Positions 23,831-32,306 are shown, counted from the stretch's first letter. The stretch is 64,000 nt of DNA from UBA11524 sp964383815 (GCA_964383815.1 CAYLIC010000001.1:1-64000); one strand, 5' to 3'. Made by a program: numbers and translations. The notes: generated by a model from the sequence alone, not told the origin.

Positions 23831-25267
23831 TTAGCAGGTTTTGATGATGCGCTGGTAGAAGGCCACGGTTTTCTTGATGGTGTCCAGGGGAATGCGCTCG
23901 TTGTTGCCGTGAATCATGCCGCGTTCCTCCTTGCTCAGGGCCATGGCGGAGAAGCGGTATACATGCTCGCTGATGGGCCCGTAGTGCCGGGAATCGGAGC
24001 AGGCCAGCATCAGGTAGGGGGACACGACGGCCTGGGGCCAGGTGGCACGGATGGCCTCCGTCAGGCGCTGGTAGGGTTCATCGTCTGTACGGCTGATGGG
24101 TGAGGGGTTCATGCCCATTACCACATCCACCTGAATGTTCTTGTTGCCAGCCAGCTTTTGCAGCCGGGCCTTGGCGGTTTCAACGGTTTCGCCGGGCATC
24201 AGGCGCAGGTTGGCGCCAACCCAGGCATGGGGCGGCAGCACGTTGGAGGCGGCGCTGCCCTGCATCTGGGTGAAGGCCACGGTGGTGCGCACCAGGGCGT
24301 TCAGCTCGCCGCCGGTTTTTTTGCAGACCAGGTTCAACACCGGCTTGAAGCACCACAGGTTGGCGAAAATCATCCTGAACAGGAAGCTGGAGCGTCGGCC
24401 CAGAATGTCGAACATCTGGGCAATGGGCGCCGTGAGGGTGAAGGGGAAGGGATTGCCCTCAATGTTGGCAACAGCCTTTGCCAGCACGCCAACAGGGGTG
24501 TGGGAAGGCGGTGTGGAGGCATGCCCGCCGTTGGTGTCCAGGGTCAGCTTCACATCCATGGGGCCCTTTTCGCCGATGCCAATCAGCGCACAGGGCTGCT
24601 TGACACCCGGGAAAACCTTCTCCACCACGGCGCCGCCCTCATCCAGCACGAAGGCCGGGGTGATGCCCTTTTCCTTCAGCCATTCAACAATGGCAGGCGC
24701 GCCTGTGCCGGAAATCTCCTCGTCACCGGCGAAGGCCAGGTACAGGTCGTTTTCAGGGGTGAAGCCCTGTGCAATCAGGTTGTCCGCCGCCTCCAGCACA
24801 CCCAGCAGGGTTCCCTTGGTATCCAGGGTGCCGCGGCCCCAGAGCATATCATCCTCAATGATGCCCTCGAAGGCAGGCTTGTCCCACATATCCTCGTTGA
24901 CGGGCACCACATCGTAGTGGGCCATCAGCACGCCAGGCGCATCGGCAGCCTTGCCCTGCCAGTGAAACAGCAGGCTCCTTTCGCCAGGCCGGTAAAAGGT
25001 GCAGGCCTTGAAAACATGGGGGAACAGCTGAGGCAGCAGCGCCTCCAGCCTGGCAAACTCCCCATCGTCTTCCAGGGACTTATCCCGGTAGGAAACGGTT
25101 TTGCAGCGGATGAGGGCCTGGAGGTCGCGGACAGCCTTGTCCCCGTCGAAGGTTTCTTCAGGGGCATTCACGGGGGACTGGGGTTCGGGCTTGAACTGGA
25201 GGGTGCGCAGCACCAGCACGGCGATGAACACCAGCAGCGCTGCCAGCACAATGCAAAGAATCACCAT
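23831..25267 (-). CDS. Membrane-anchored M20 family metallopeptidase (CPS1-like)
   Basis: Dinuclear zinc peptidase (478 aa). An N-terminal membrane helix (about 2-20) anchors it. Metal and catalytic motifs are visible: AHYDVVPV (His and Asp), WGRGTLDTKG, GDEEISGTG (Glu-Glu), and a dimerisation domain with NGGHASTPP. The last metal ligand lies near MIHGNNERI. It resembles Gly-X carboxypeptidase CPS1 and similar enzymes. GAGGTGA precedes the ATG. It is the last gene of a three-gene unit with two membrane proteins, which could supply its substrate or export its product (inference). Confidence 0.88.
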   Translation of the reverse strand: MVILCIVLAALLVFIAVLVLRTLQFKPEPQSPVNAPEETFDGDKAVRDLQALIRCKTVSYRDKSLEDDGEFARLEALLPQLFPHVFKACTFYRPGERSLLFHWQGKAADAPGVLMAHYDVVPVNEDMWDKPAFEGIIEDDMLWGRGTLDTKGTLLGVLEAADNLIAQGFTPENDLYLAFAGDEEISGTGAPAIVEWLKEKGITPAFVLDEGGAVVEKVFPGVKQPCALIGIGEKGPMDVKLTLDTNGGHASTPPSHTPVGVLAKAVANIEGNPFPFTLTAPIAQMFDILGRRSSFLFRMIFANLWCFKPVLNLVCKKTGGELNALVRTTVAFTQMQGSAASNVLPPHAWVGANLRLMPGETVETAKARLQKLAGNKNIQVDVVMGMNPSPISRTDDEPYQRLTEAIRATWPQAVVSPYLMLACSDSRHYGPISEHVYRFSAMALSKEERGMIHGNNERIPLDTIKKTVAFYQRIIKTC

Positions 25268-25277
25268 TCAAATCACC

Positions 25278-25934
25278 TCAAATTGCACCTTTCTTGTACA
25301 GCAGGCGGCTGACGCCAATGGCCAGCAGCGCGCCCACAGGCACCAGCACACCAACGGAGGAGGCCAGGGAAGGCACCATCAGGAACAGCAACACCATGAA
25401 AACCAGGGGTGCAATGGCCAGCTTGGGGTTCTTGGAAATGTACACCACACCCAGGCCGCCAAACAGGGCTGGCAAAATGTTTTCGAAGGCAGGCGCCAGC
25501 ACAGGGGATTCCAAAATGGGCTGCAGGTAGCCCAGCAGCAGCACGCCAATGGCAATCACCAGCGTGGTGACGATGGAAGATGTTGCAATGGCGATGGTGG
25601 AGATGACCTCGCCCTCGTCGGAATTGGCCTCCACCTTGGCGGCCTCCATGGCGTTCAGGGCGCAGGGAACCTTCAGGTTGGTCAGGTTGCCGGTGATGAA
25701 GGACAGATAGGTGCCGCCGTTGCCCAGCATGGGCGCATAGGTCAGCACCTCAATGATACCCACCGTCCAGTAGATGGGCGCAACGGCCAGCAGACCCTTC
25801 AGCACATACTGTCCCTCGGGCCAGGCATCGTAGTACAGGCAGATGGCGGCGGGAGCCATCAGCAGAAGAAGAATGGCGGTAGCCGTCCAAATGCGGCCCC
25901 AGAAGTGAATGGTATCGTTATAGGTTTTGTTCAT
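25278..25934 (-). CDS. Membrane protein, partner of the DUF5058-like protein and M20 peptidase
   Basis: 218 aa with about six hydrophobic segments. The central part carries a conserved-looking polar patch NGGTYLSFITGNLTNLKVP at about 73-91 between helices, and an acidic loop KVEANSDEGE. I do not recognise a named transporter family. The start at 25934 has AAAGGAG 10 nt upstream; a GTG nine bases earlier is too close to that SD. It sits 10 nt before the peptidase gene and 18 nt after the DUF5058-like gene. Confidence 0.7.
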   Translation of the reverse strand: MNKTYNDTIHFWGRIWTATAILLLLMAPAAICLYYDAWPEGQYVLKGLLAVAPIYWTVGIIEVLTYAPMLGNGGTYLSFITGNLTNLKVPCALNAMEAAKVEANSDEGEVISTIAIATSSIVTTLVIAIGVLLLGYLQPILESPVLAPAFENILPALFGGLGVVYISKNPKLAIAPLVFMVLLFLMVPSLASSVGVLVPVGALLAIGVSRLLYKKGAI

Positions 25935-25952
25935 GGCAGGCACGCTCCTTTC

Positions 25953-26678
25953 TTACGCCATCAGCATGGTAACAGGGATGGAGGCCGCCATGGCACCCAG
26001 CATGGAAATGGGCAGCGCGTACTGCTCGAGCCATTTCCAGTTGAGCTTTTTCAGCAGCAGGCCGCAAATGCCCATGATGGCGGCGGAAATCAGCGCCACC
26101 ACCAGCGGAATGAACCCGGGCCTGCCCAGGTGCACATCTGCAAACAGCATGCCGACAAAGGCGGAAATCATGCCCAGGAACATGCTATCCATGAAAATGG
26201 TGCCCCACTTGGGATCCTTGTTCTTTATGGACAGCACGCCGCCCTGAATCTTCTTCAGGCCAAAGAGCACAAGGAAAATGCCGGGAATGATGCCCAGGGT
26301 CATTACCCAGGCAATGGCGCCAAACGCCCGGGCATCCGTAATGGGCTGGGACAGGGAAAGCTCCATGGCTGTGGCGGTGGAGGTTGCAGCGGGCAGCTCG
26401 TAGGTCAGGGCGCCCAGCACGCTGAGCCGCAGCCAGGGGAACGGCAGGCCCATGAACTTGGAAAGGGTGATAACCCCCAGCAGGATAGCCACCGCAGGCG
26501 CAATGGTAAACAATGCACTGGAGGCGATGGTCTTGCGGATGGTAGCGGAGGTAATGTTCAGCTTCCTGGCGCGGCGGGCCGCCTTTACCAGGAAGAAGAC
26601 GGACTGGGCCAGCACAAACACAATCACCACCGCTGTAACGGCGTAGAGGAAACCACTGTTCACGTTGAACTCACGCAT
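25953..26678 (-). CDS. DUF5058-like membrane protein
   Basis: 241 aa with about seven hydrophobic segments. The N-terminal helix is followed by a basic stretch RRARKLNITSATIRKT, then a helix pair, and the motif ELPAATSTATAMELS at about 93-107 which looks membrane-embedded and polar. Sequence pattern and length suggest the DUF5058 family, whose function is unknown. The start at 26678 has AAAGGAG upstream. It is the first gene of the unit driven by the promoter at 26709-26737. Confidence 0.7.
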   Translation of the reverse strand: MREFNVNSGFLYAVTAVVIVFVLAQSVFFLVKAARRARKLNITSATIRKTIASSALFTIAPAVAILLGVITLSKFMGLPFPWLRLSVLGALTYELPAATSTATAMELSLSQPITDARAFGAIAWVMTLGIIPGIFLVLFGLKKIQGGVLSIKNKDPKWGTIFMDSMFLGMISAFVGMLFADVHLGRPGFIPLVVALISAAIMGICGLLLKKLNWKWLEQYALPISMLGAMAASIPVTMLMA

Positions 26679-26708
26679 GGGATTCACTCCTTTATGTGGA
26701 TTGTATCC

Positions 26709-26737
26709 ATTATAGTTCCTGAGGCTAAACTTGTCGA
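26709..26737 (-). promoter_or_regulatory. Sigma-A promoter of the DUF5058/M20 unit
   Basis: Minus strand TCGACA, 17 nt, TATAAT; near-consensus. It lies 31 nt before the first ATG. Confidence 0.8.
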
Positions 26738-26814
26738 GCGTTTCTGAAAGATTCATGGCAAATTTCTGTGTTCCATTGGGAGGAGAAAGGCAAAAGCGTG
26801 GCGAATATCCATGG

Positions 26815-26828
26815 TGTAAATGCTTACA
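26815..26828 (+). promoter_or_regulatory. cre-like operator before the pectin genes
   Basis: TGTAAATGCTTACA fits 13 of 14 positions of the catabolite-responsive element TGWAANCGNTNWCA, the mismatch being T for C in the centre. It ends 19 bp before the ATG of the GH105-like gene, a usual place for repression by CcpA or a LacI-family regulator. Confidence 0.55.
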
Positions 26829-26847
26829 ACCCCACGGAGGAGAAGCT

Positions 26848-27570
26848 ATGGAGCAGTTTGAGCAGGCGTTGAGAGAATTGCAGCGGCCGGAACCCAGGGT
26901 GCTGATGGGCGCAGTGGCGCTTTACAGGGCCGGTGGTGCGGCCTTTTATCGGGAATATGTGCTGGAAAAGCTGCGTGCTGCCGTGGCGGAAAACCGGCTG
27001 GACGGCCTGGGCATGGGGCTGATGTTCGCCCTGGAGGAAACCGGGGAGGCGTGCTTCCGCGAAGGCATTGACCAGCTGGCTGCATGCCCGGCAAGGGTGG
27101 AAAAGCTGGCGGATGCCTACGAGCAGCTGCCCTTCCGCATGGCCTGTGAGATGAAGCTGAACCGCATGGCCTGGGTGAGCCTTGTGGCGGAGCAATTCGC
27201 CAGCCTGCGGGCGCGGCTGATGGACAAGGAAACCGGCCTGTACCTGGCAGCGGAGGGAAGCGGCTTTTCCCCCGCGGCAACGGGCTGGTATCTGGCGGCG
27301 CTGGCAGACAGCATTGAGGCCTGCGACCAGCAGCTGTACGAGCACTGGCGTGCCCTGGTGGACATCTTCCGCCAGGCGCTGCGCGGCATGCTGCAGGCAG
27401 GCAGCACCGGTGCGGAGGCCTTGACGGTGTACGCCATCCGCAAGGGTGTGCGGCTGGGCATCATCAACCCGGAAAGGTACCTGCCCACGGCACAGCGGCT
27501 GTCCCTGAGCATCAACGAGCAAAGCGACCTGGCGGCAGCCATGCTGGCCCGGGCGGAGGAAGGAAGGTAA
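26848..27570 (+). CDS. GH105/GH88-like protein, short and divergent
   Basis: 240 aa, mostly helical. The segment from about 104 to 170 (YEQLPFRMA, then RLMDKETGLYL, then ATGWYLAALADSIE) resembles unsaturated rhamnogalacturonyl hydrolases, where PFLA, L.D..TGL and WARGNGW occur in the same order. Against the family it is about 130 residues shorter and lacks the WARG residues; the catalytic Asp cannot be placed with confidence. It may be a non-catalytic or altered-specificity relative. GGAGGAGAAG precedes the ATG. It is followed after 5 nt by the GH28 gene, and both lie behind the cre-like site. Confidence 0.55.
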   Translation: MEQFEQALRELQRPEPRVLMGAVALYRAGGAAFYREYVLEKLRAAVAENRLDGLGMGLMFALEETGEACFREGIDQLAACPARVEKLADAYEQLPFRMACEMKLNRMAWVSLVAEQFASLRARLMDKETGLYLAAEGSGFSPAATGWYLAALADSIEACDQQLYEHWRALVDIFRQALRGMLQAGSTGAEALTVYAIRKGVRLGIINPERYLPTAQRLSLSINEQSDLAAAMLARAEEGR

Positions 27571-27575
27571 CCGCC

Positions 27576-29126
27576 ATGGAGATGAAGATATTGTTTCGCT
27601 CCGCCCGTAGCGTAACCTGCCAGCTGGCGGATGGCGGCCTGTATGAAACCATGCAGCCCTATCGCCTGACGCTGAACGGCCAGGATGCTGGCCAGGCCAC
27701 AACAGTGGTCACCAGCCTGTATGGCCTCTGGCCGGACACCGGGTATTCCCTGCAGGCCTGGCAAGGCGACGTGCTGGCGGCGGAGGTCTCCTTCCACACG
27801 GCGGAGGAGAGCTTCACCATGAATGTGCGCCAGTTTGGCGCCGTGGGCGATGGCGTGCATGACGACACGTCTGCCATTCAGGCGGCAATCACCTGCTGCC
27901 CCAGGCAAGGCCGGGTGCTGATTCCTGCAGGCCAGTACCGGGTGAAGCCGCTGTTCCTGAAGAGCCACATCAGCCTGGAGGTGCAGCAGGGTGCCGTGCT
28001 CCAGCTGGAGCGGGACAGGAGCCTGTTTCCCGTCCTGCCGGGGATGATCCAGTCCACCGATGAGAAGGACGACTACAACCTGGGCACCTGGGAAGGCAAC
28101 CCGCTGGACATGTTCGGCTCCCTGTTCACCGGCGTTGAGGTGAAGGATGTGACCATCTATGGTCAGGGTATTGCCGATGGCATGGCCCAGGAAAGCGACT
28201 GGTGGGTGGAGCACCGCACCCGCCGCGGCGCCTGGCGCCCCAGGCTGCTCTACCTGTGCCGGTGCAAGCATGTAACCGTGCAGGGCATGACCTTCCGCAA
28301 CAGCCCTGCCTGGAACCTGCAGCCCTATTTCAGCCAGAATTTGAAGTTCCTGAATGTATCCGTTCAGGCACCTGCCAGCAGCCCGAACACCGATGGCTTT
28401 GACCCGGAGAGCTGCAAGGACATTCTGGTGGCAGGCGCACACTTCTCTTTGGGGGACGATTGCATTGCCCTGAAGGCTGGCAAGCTGTACATGGGTCAAA
28501 CCTATGCCACGCCCTGCGAGAATATCGAGATTGTTCATTGCCTGATGGAAAACGGGCACGGCGGCGTAACTGTTGGCAGCGAAATGGCTGGCGGCGTGAA
28601 GCATGTCCGCGTGCGGGACTGCGTGATGCGCGACACGGACCGTGGCCTGCGGGTGAAAACCAGGCGCGGGCGCGGCAGGAATGGTGTGATAGACGATATT
28701 GTGTTTGACCATGTGGAAATGCAGCAGGTGGGTGCGCCCTTTGTGGTGAATTGCCTCTACTTCTGCGACCCGGACGGTCACACCGAATATGTTCAGAGCC
28801 TGGCGCCACAGCCTGTGGACCAGCGCACACCCTATGTGGGCAGCATTGCCTTCCGGCATGTGAACGCCACCGGTGTCAGCTGCGCGGGGTATTTCCTGGG
28901 CCTGCCGGAGCAGCCCATCCACAAGGTAACCATGGAGCATGTGAACATCGCCTGCGCCCCGGATGCCAAACCCATGCAGCCTGCCATGGCGGACTGTGTG
29001 CCCAAGTGTGTGCGCAAGGGCATTGTGGCGGAAAACGTGCGCAAGGTTATCCTGCGGGATGTGATGATTACCGGCTGCGATGGCGATACCGTGGAAACAA
29101 GAAACGCGGAGCTGGTGGAGGAGTGA
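27576..29126 (+). CDS. GH28 polygalacturonase-type glycoside hydrolase
   Basis: 516 aa without a signal peptide, so probably cytosolic and acting on imported pectic oligosaccharides. An N-terminal Fn3-like domain (about 1-82) precedes a right-handed beta-helix. GH28 catalytic blocks are clear: NTDGFD (about 269-274), GDDCIALK (about 291-298), GHGGVTVGSE (about 327-336) and the R.K pair in RGLRVKT (about 356-362). It probably releases galacturonate from oligogalacturonide ends. It follows the GH105-like gene by 5 nt with AAGG as SD, and a strong terminator follows. Confidence 0.9.
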   Translation: MEMKILFRSARSVTCQLADGGLYETMQPYRLTLNGQDAGQATTVVTSLYGLWPDTGYSLQAWQGDVLAAEVSFHTAEESFTMNVRQFGAVGDGVHDDTSAIQAAITCCPRQGRVLIPAGQYRVKPLFLKSHISLEVQQGAVLQLERDRSLFPVLPGMIQSTDEKDDYNLGTWEGNPLDMFGSLFTGVEVKDVTIYGQGIADGMAQESDWWVEHRTRRGAWRPRLLYLCRCKHVTVQGMTFRNSPAWNLQPYFSQNLKFLNVSVQAPASSPNTDGFDPESCKDILVAGAHFSLGDDCIALKAGKLYMGQTYATPCENIEIVHCLMENGHGGVTVGSEMAGGVKHVRVRDCVMRDTDRGLRVKTRRGRGRNGVIDDIVFDHVEMQQVGAPFVVNCLYFCDPDGHTEYVQSLAPQPVDQRTPYVGSIAFRHVNATGVSCAGYFLGLPEQPIHKVTMEHVNIACAPDAKPMQPAMADCVPKCVRKGIVAENVRKVILRDVMITGCDGDTVETRNAELVEE

Positions 29127-29144
29127 TGGCGCACCCTCCGCAGC

Positions 29145-29177
29145 AAAAACCCACCATGAAATGCATGGTGGGTTTTG
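29145..29177. terminator. Bidirectional terminator between GH28 and the DUF1292 gene
   Basis: AAAACCCACCATG, 5-nt loop, CATGGTGGGTTTT: stem with A-run and T-run on opposite sides, serving the plus-strand GH28 gene and the minus-strand icd/DUF1292 unit. Confidence 0.88.
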
Positions 29178-29191
29178 TTATGGGTGCTGGT

Positions 29192-29455
29192 TTATTCCGC
29201 ATCGCAGAACTCGTAATCCTCATCGGAGGAAACGAACGTGTCGAACACCTTTTGCAGGGTGTCCTCATCCTCAATGGGCTGGTATTCATCGCTGCCGGCA
29301 ATGCGGAAGATTTCGATGCTCTCCTCGTCCTCGTCGCTGTCCAGGCAGGCCAGCACGGCGTAGCGGCAGCCGTCCAGGTCAATCTCCTCCAGCAGCTGAT
29401 AGGGCGTTTCCAGTCCGTCCTCGTCCGTCAGGCGGATGATGCTGTCGTCCTGCAT
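29192..29455 (-). CDS. DUF1292 family protein
   Basis: 87 aa and very acidic (many Asp and Glu), with the family pattern DEDGLETPYQLLEEIDLDGCRY near the N terminus, here cited only as TPYQLLEEIDLDG. The family is common in Clostridia and Bacilli, and its function is unknown. It lies 3 nt after the icd stop with a GAAAGGATG SD inside icd, so it is co-transcribed with icd. Confidence 0.85.
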   Translation of the reverse strand: MQDDSIIRLTDEDGLETPYQLLEEIDLDGCRYAVLACLDSDEDEESIEIFRIAGSDEYQPIEDEDTLQKVFDTFVSSDEDYEFCDAE

Positions 29456-29458
29456 GGG

Positions 29459-30655
29459 TCAGTTCATCCTTTCGGCAATGGCGCGGAGGAAGGCCTTGCT
29501 GTTGACGCCGTTGGCTTCGCCATCCCACAGGAGCGCCAGATCCTTGGTCATGGTGCCGGACTCGATGGTGTCCAGGGTGGCCTTTTCCAGCTTGTCGGCA
29601 AAGGCGCACAGGTCGGGCAGGCTGTCCAACTCACCGCGCTTGCGAAGGGCGCCGCTCCAGGCAAAGATGGTGGCAACAGGGTTGGTGCTGGTTTCCTCGC
29701 CCTTCAGATAGCGGTAGTAGTGCCGGGTGACGGTGCCGTGGGCAGCCTCGTATTCAAAGTTGCCATCCGGGGACACCAGCACGCTGGTCATCATGGCCAG
29801 TGAGCCAAAGGCTGTGGCCACCATGTCGCTCATCACATCGCCATCGTAGTTCTTGCACGCCCAGATGAAACCGCCCCTGGAACGCACCACCCGGGCCACG
29901 GCATCGTCAATGAGGGTATAAAAGTAGGTGATGCCTGCCTTCTCAAAGGCGGCCTTGTAATCCCGGTCGTAAATCTCCTGGAAAATGTCCTTGAAGTTGT
30001 GGTCGTAGGTTTTGCTGATGGTGTCCTTGGTGGAGAACCACAGGTCCTGCTTCACGCTCAGCGCATACTGGAAGCAGGCGTGGGCGAAGGAGGCGATGGA
30101 CGCATCCACGTTGTGCACCGCCTGGAGCATGCCGGAGGAGGTGAAGTTGAACACGGTCTGGCGGATTTCCTTTCCGTCCTCACCGGTAAAGACCAGCTCC
30201 GCCTTGCCGGCGCCGGGCACCTTTATTTCCACATTGCGGTACACATCACCATAGGCGTGGCGGGCAATGGTGATGGGCTGCTCCCAGGTGCGGACGGTGG
30301 GGTGAACACCCTTCACCAGGATGGGTGCGCGGAACACCGTGCCATCCAGCATGGCGCGGATGGTGCCATTGGGGCTCTTCCACATCTGGTGCAGGTTATA
30401 CTCCGTCATGCGCTGGGCATTGGGGGTTATGGTGGCACACTTTACCGCCACGCCATACTTCTTGGTGGCGTTGGCACTGTCGATGGTCACCTGGTCGCCG
30501 GTTGCATCCCGGTTGGGCAAGCCCAGGTCGTAATACTCGGTCTTCAGGTCAACAAAGGGGAGAATCAGCATATCCTTAATGTCCGCCCAGAGGATGCGGG
30601 TCATTTCATCGCCGTCCATCTCCACCAGCGGTGTGGTCATCTGAATCTTCTGCAT
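29459..30655 (-). CDS. icd: NADP-dependent isocitrate dehydrogenase
   Basis: Oxidative decarboxylation of isocitrate to 2-oxoglutarate (398 aa), giving 2-oxoglutarate for glutamate synthesis and NADPH. It is of the homodimeric eukaryote-like type: WKSPNGTIRAMLDGTVFR (substrate-binding Ser and Arg, near residue 95), the catalytic Tyr in the YDRDYK region, YDGDVMSD with metal-binding Asp residues, and EAAHGTVTRHY. The start at 30655 has AAAGGAG upstream; the frame extends to 30736 through the promoter and is not coding there. No citrate synthase or aconitase is nearby. Confidence 0.93.
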   Translation of the reverse strand: MQKIQMTTPLVEMDGDEMTRILWADIKDMLILPFVDLKTEYYDLGLPNRDATGDQVTIDSANATKKYGVAVKCATITPNAQRMTEYNLHQMWKSPNGTIRAMLDGTVFRAPILVKGVHPTVRTWEQPITIARHAYGDVYRNVEIKVPGAGKAELVFTGEDGKEIRQTVFNFTSSGMLQAVHNVDASIASFAHACFQYALSVKQDLWFSTKDTISKTYDHNFKDIFQEIYDRDYKAAFEKAGITYFYTLIDDAVARVVRSRGGFIWACKNYDGDVMSDMVATAFGSLAMMTSVLVSPDGNFEYEAAHGTVTRHYYRYLKGEETSTNPVATIFAWSGALRKRGELDSLPDLCAFADKLEKATLDTIESGTMTKDLALLWDGEANGVNSKAFLRAIAERMN

Positions 30656-30703
30656 GGGTGACGCTCCTTTATCAGCAAAATTGTATACAAAGCACCTTTT
30701 CCT

Positions 30704-30732
30704 ATTGTACATAGCTTTCCGGCGGGATGCAA
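30704..30732 (-). promoter_or_regulatory. Sigma-A promoter of icd
   Basis: Minus strand TTGCAT, 17 nt, TACAAT. The first part of the spacer, CCCGCCGGAAAG, is almost identical to that of the tig promoter. Confidence 0.7.
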
Positions 30733-30780
30733 GCACCTGTACACCAAAAGAACAGGGTTAGAAAAAGATTAGAAAGCATG

Positions 30781-30805
30781 AGATACATTGACAGGTGAGG
30801 TATCT
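30781..30805. promoter_or_regulatory. Candidate PadR operator
   Basis: Inverted repeat AGATAC-n13-GTATCT that spans the -35 of the padR promoter. PadR regulators usually repress their own promoters from such repeats. Confidence 0.45.
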
Positions 30806-30816
30806 ATTTGTATAAT
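30788..30816 (+). promoter_or_regulatory. Consensus sigma-A promoter of the padR unit
   Basis: TTGACA, 17 nt, TATAAT: perfect match at both hexamers, 19 nt before the padR ATG. A promoter this strong is normally held down by a repressor. Confidence 0.92.
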
Positions 30817-30835
30817 GTATTTCGGAGGTGAGAAC

Positions 30836-31168
30836 ATGGCATTGACCGCAGATATCCTCCGGGGATATACAGACACAATCATTCTCAGGCAGCTGGCCAA
30901 GGGCGACAGCTATGGCTACCAGATTAACAAGCGGGTGGTGGAAATCAGCGGCGGCAGCTTTGAGCTGAAGGAAGCAACGCTGTACACAGCCTTTCGCAGG
31001 CTGGAGAGTGCAGGGTTCATCCGCTCCTACTGGGGCGATGAAATGAGCGGCGCCCGCCGCCGGTATTACTCGCTGACGGATGAAGGCCTTGCCAAGCTGC
31101 TGCAGGACTGCGACACCTGGCAGGAAACGAAGAGGATAATCAATACATTGTTGGAGGGAACGGTATGA
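30836..31168 (+). CDS. PadR-family transcriptional regulator
   Basis: 110-aa winged-helix repressor. It begins with ADILRGYTDTIILRQLAKGDSYGYQI, typical of PadR-N (shown here only to mark residues 4-29), has the turn LKEATLYTAFRRLESAGFI and the wing GARRRYYSLTDEG. The start at 30836 has GGAGGTGAG upstream. It overlaps the next gene by 4 nt (ATGA), a familiar pairing of PadR with a DUF1700/DUF4097-type membrane-stress protein. Confidence 0.92.
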   Translation: MALTADILRGYTDTIILRQLAKGDSYGYQINKRVVEISGGSFELKEATLYTAFRRLESAGFIRSYWGDEMSGARRRYYSLTDEGLAKLLQDCDTWQETKRIINTLLEGTV

Positions 31169-32265
31169 ACACGACGGTTGCGCGGATTGTTGAAATCATG
31201 TTTCAGGATACCATCATGAACGACGAAGTCACCGCCATCAAGGATGAGGTGATGAACAACTGCCAGGAGCGCTATGAGGATCTGGTGGCCCGGGGCATGG
31301 ACGAGGACGTTGCCATTGCTGCTGTGGTGGACAGCCTGAAGGGTATGGAGGAGGTCATTGCCCAGTATCCCAGGAAGGCAAAAACCGTGCACTATCAGGA
31401 ACTGAACGGGGATACGGAGAAGGATCTGGCCTTTGCGGCCGAACAGTTCGATGCCGTCAATCTGCTGCTGACCAGCGAGGATGTGAACCTGAAACCCTCC
31501 GAGGACGAAATGGTGCATGTCCGCTATGACAGCGAGGACGTTCCTGACCTGAGGGTTGAGGTGATTGACGGCGCGCTGGACATTCGCCGTGAAATGAGTG
31601 CAAAGAAGTACAAGCACAACAGTGGCGCGCGAAAGCTGTTTGGCAATATGCATATCGGCTGGAATCTGGCGTTCGACAGCAAAGGGTATAACGGCGGCGA
31701 CCTGACCATCTGCCTGCCCGAGCAGAAAACGTTTCAGCTGGAAATCGTCAACACCAGCGGTGATGTATGCGTGAATGATGTGAAGCTATCCACCCTGTCC
31801 GTTTGCACCACCGGCGATGTGGATGTTAACCTGGACGAGGCGGTGTGCCTGCAGCGCCTGGAGGTTAACGGCACCAGCGGAGACATTGATGTTTGCGCTG
31901 GTGCGCAGAGCATGAAGCTGAACACGGTCAGCGGCGATATTGACTACCGCGGCGACTGCCCGGAAATGGAGATTGGCACCGTTAGCGGCAATGGGGATAT
32001 TGCGGCCCGAACCATGCGGGTGAACCTGAATGCCGTCAGCGGTGACATGGAGCTGAACGTGCTGGACGACACCCTGAAAAGTGTAAGCGCCAACTCCACC
32101 AGCGGCGATGTGATCATCAATCTGCCGGAATGCCTGCAAAACCGCGTTACCGTGCAGATGAACACCCTCAGCGGCGATTGCCTTTGCCGTTTTGACAGGA
32201 ACCCCGAAGCGCCCCTGGCTATCGTTTGCATGAACAGCACCTCCGGCGATTTGCGGATGAACTGA
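31165..32265 (+). CDS. DUF4097 beta-helix protein co-expressed with PadR
   Basis: 366 aa without signal peptide or membrane helix. Residues 1-75 form a helical domain like the permease-prefix/DUF1700 N terminus (CQERYEDLVARGMDEDVAI). Residues about 130-366 form a repeating beta structure of the DUF4097 type, with nine copies of an SGD turn (for example NTSGDVCV, GTSGDIDV, TLSGDCLC) spaced 18-24 residues apart. The function is unknown; PadR/DUF4097 pairs in Bacillota respond to envelope stress. It is translationally coupled to padR. Confidence 0.82.
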   Translation: MNTTVARIVEIMFQDTIMNDEVTAIKDEVMNNCQERYEDLVARGMDEDVAIAAVVDSLKGMEEVIAQYPRKAKTVHYQELNGDTEKDLAFAAEQFDAVNLLLTSEDVNLKPSEDEMVHVRYDSEDVPDLRVEVIDGALDIRREMSAKKYKHNSGARKLFGNMHIGWNLAFDSKGYNGGDLTICLPEQKTFQLEIVNTSGDVCVNDVKLSTLSVCTTGDVDVNLDEAVCLQRLEVNGTSGDIDVCAGAQSMKLNTVSGDIDYRGDCPEMEIGTVSGNGDIAARTMRVNLNAVSGDMELNVLDDTLKSVSANSTSGDVIINLPECLQNRVTVQMNTLSGDCLCRFDRNPEAPLAIVCMNSTSGDLRMN

Positions 32266-32283
32266 ATGAATCATCACCCGAAA

Positions 32284-32306
32284 GGAGAGCTTCGGCTCTC
32301 CTTTTT
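32284..32306 (+). terminator. Terminator of the padR/DUF4097 unit
   Basis: GGAGAGC, UUCG-type tetraloop, GCTCTCC, TTTTT. Confidence 0.92.
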
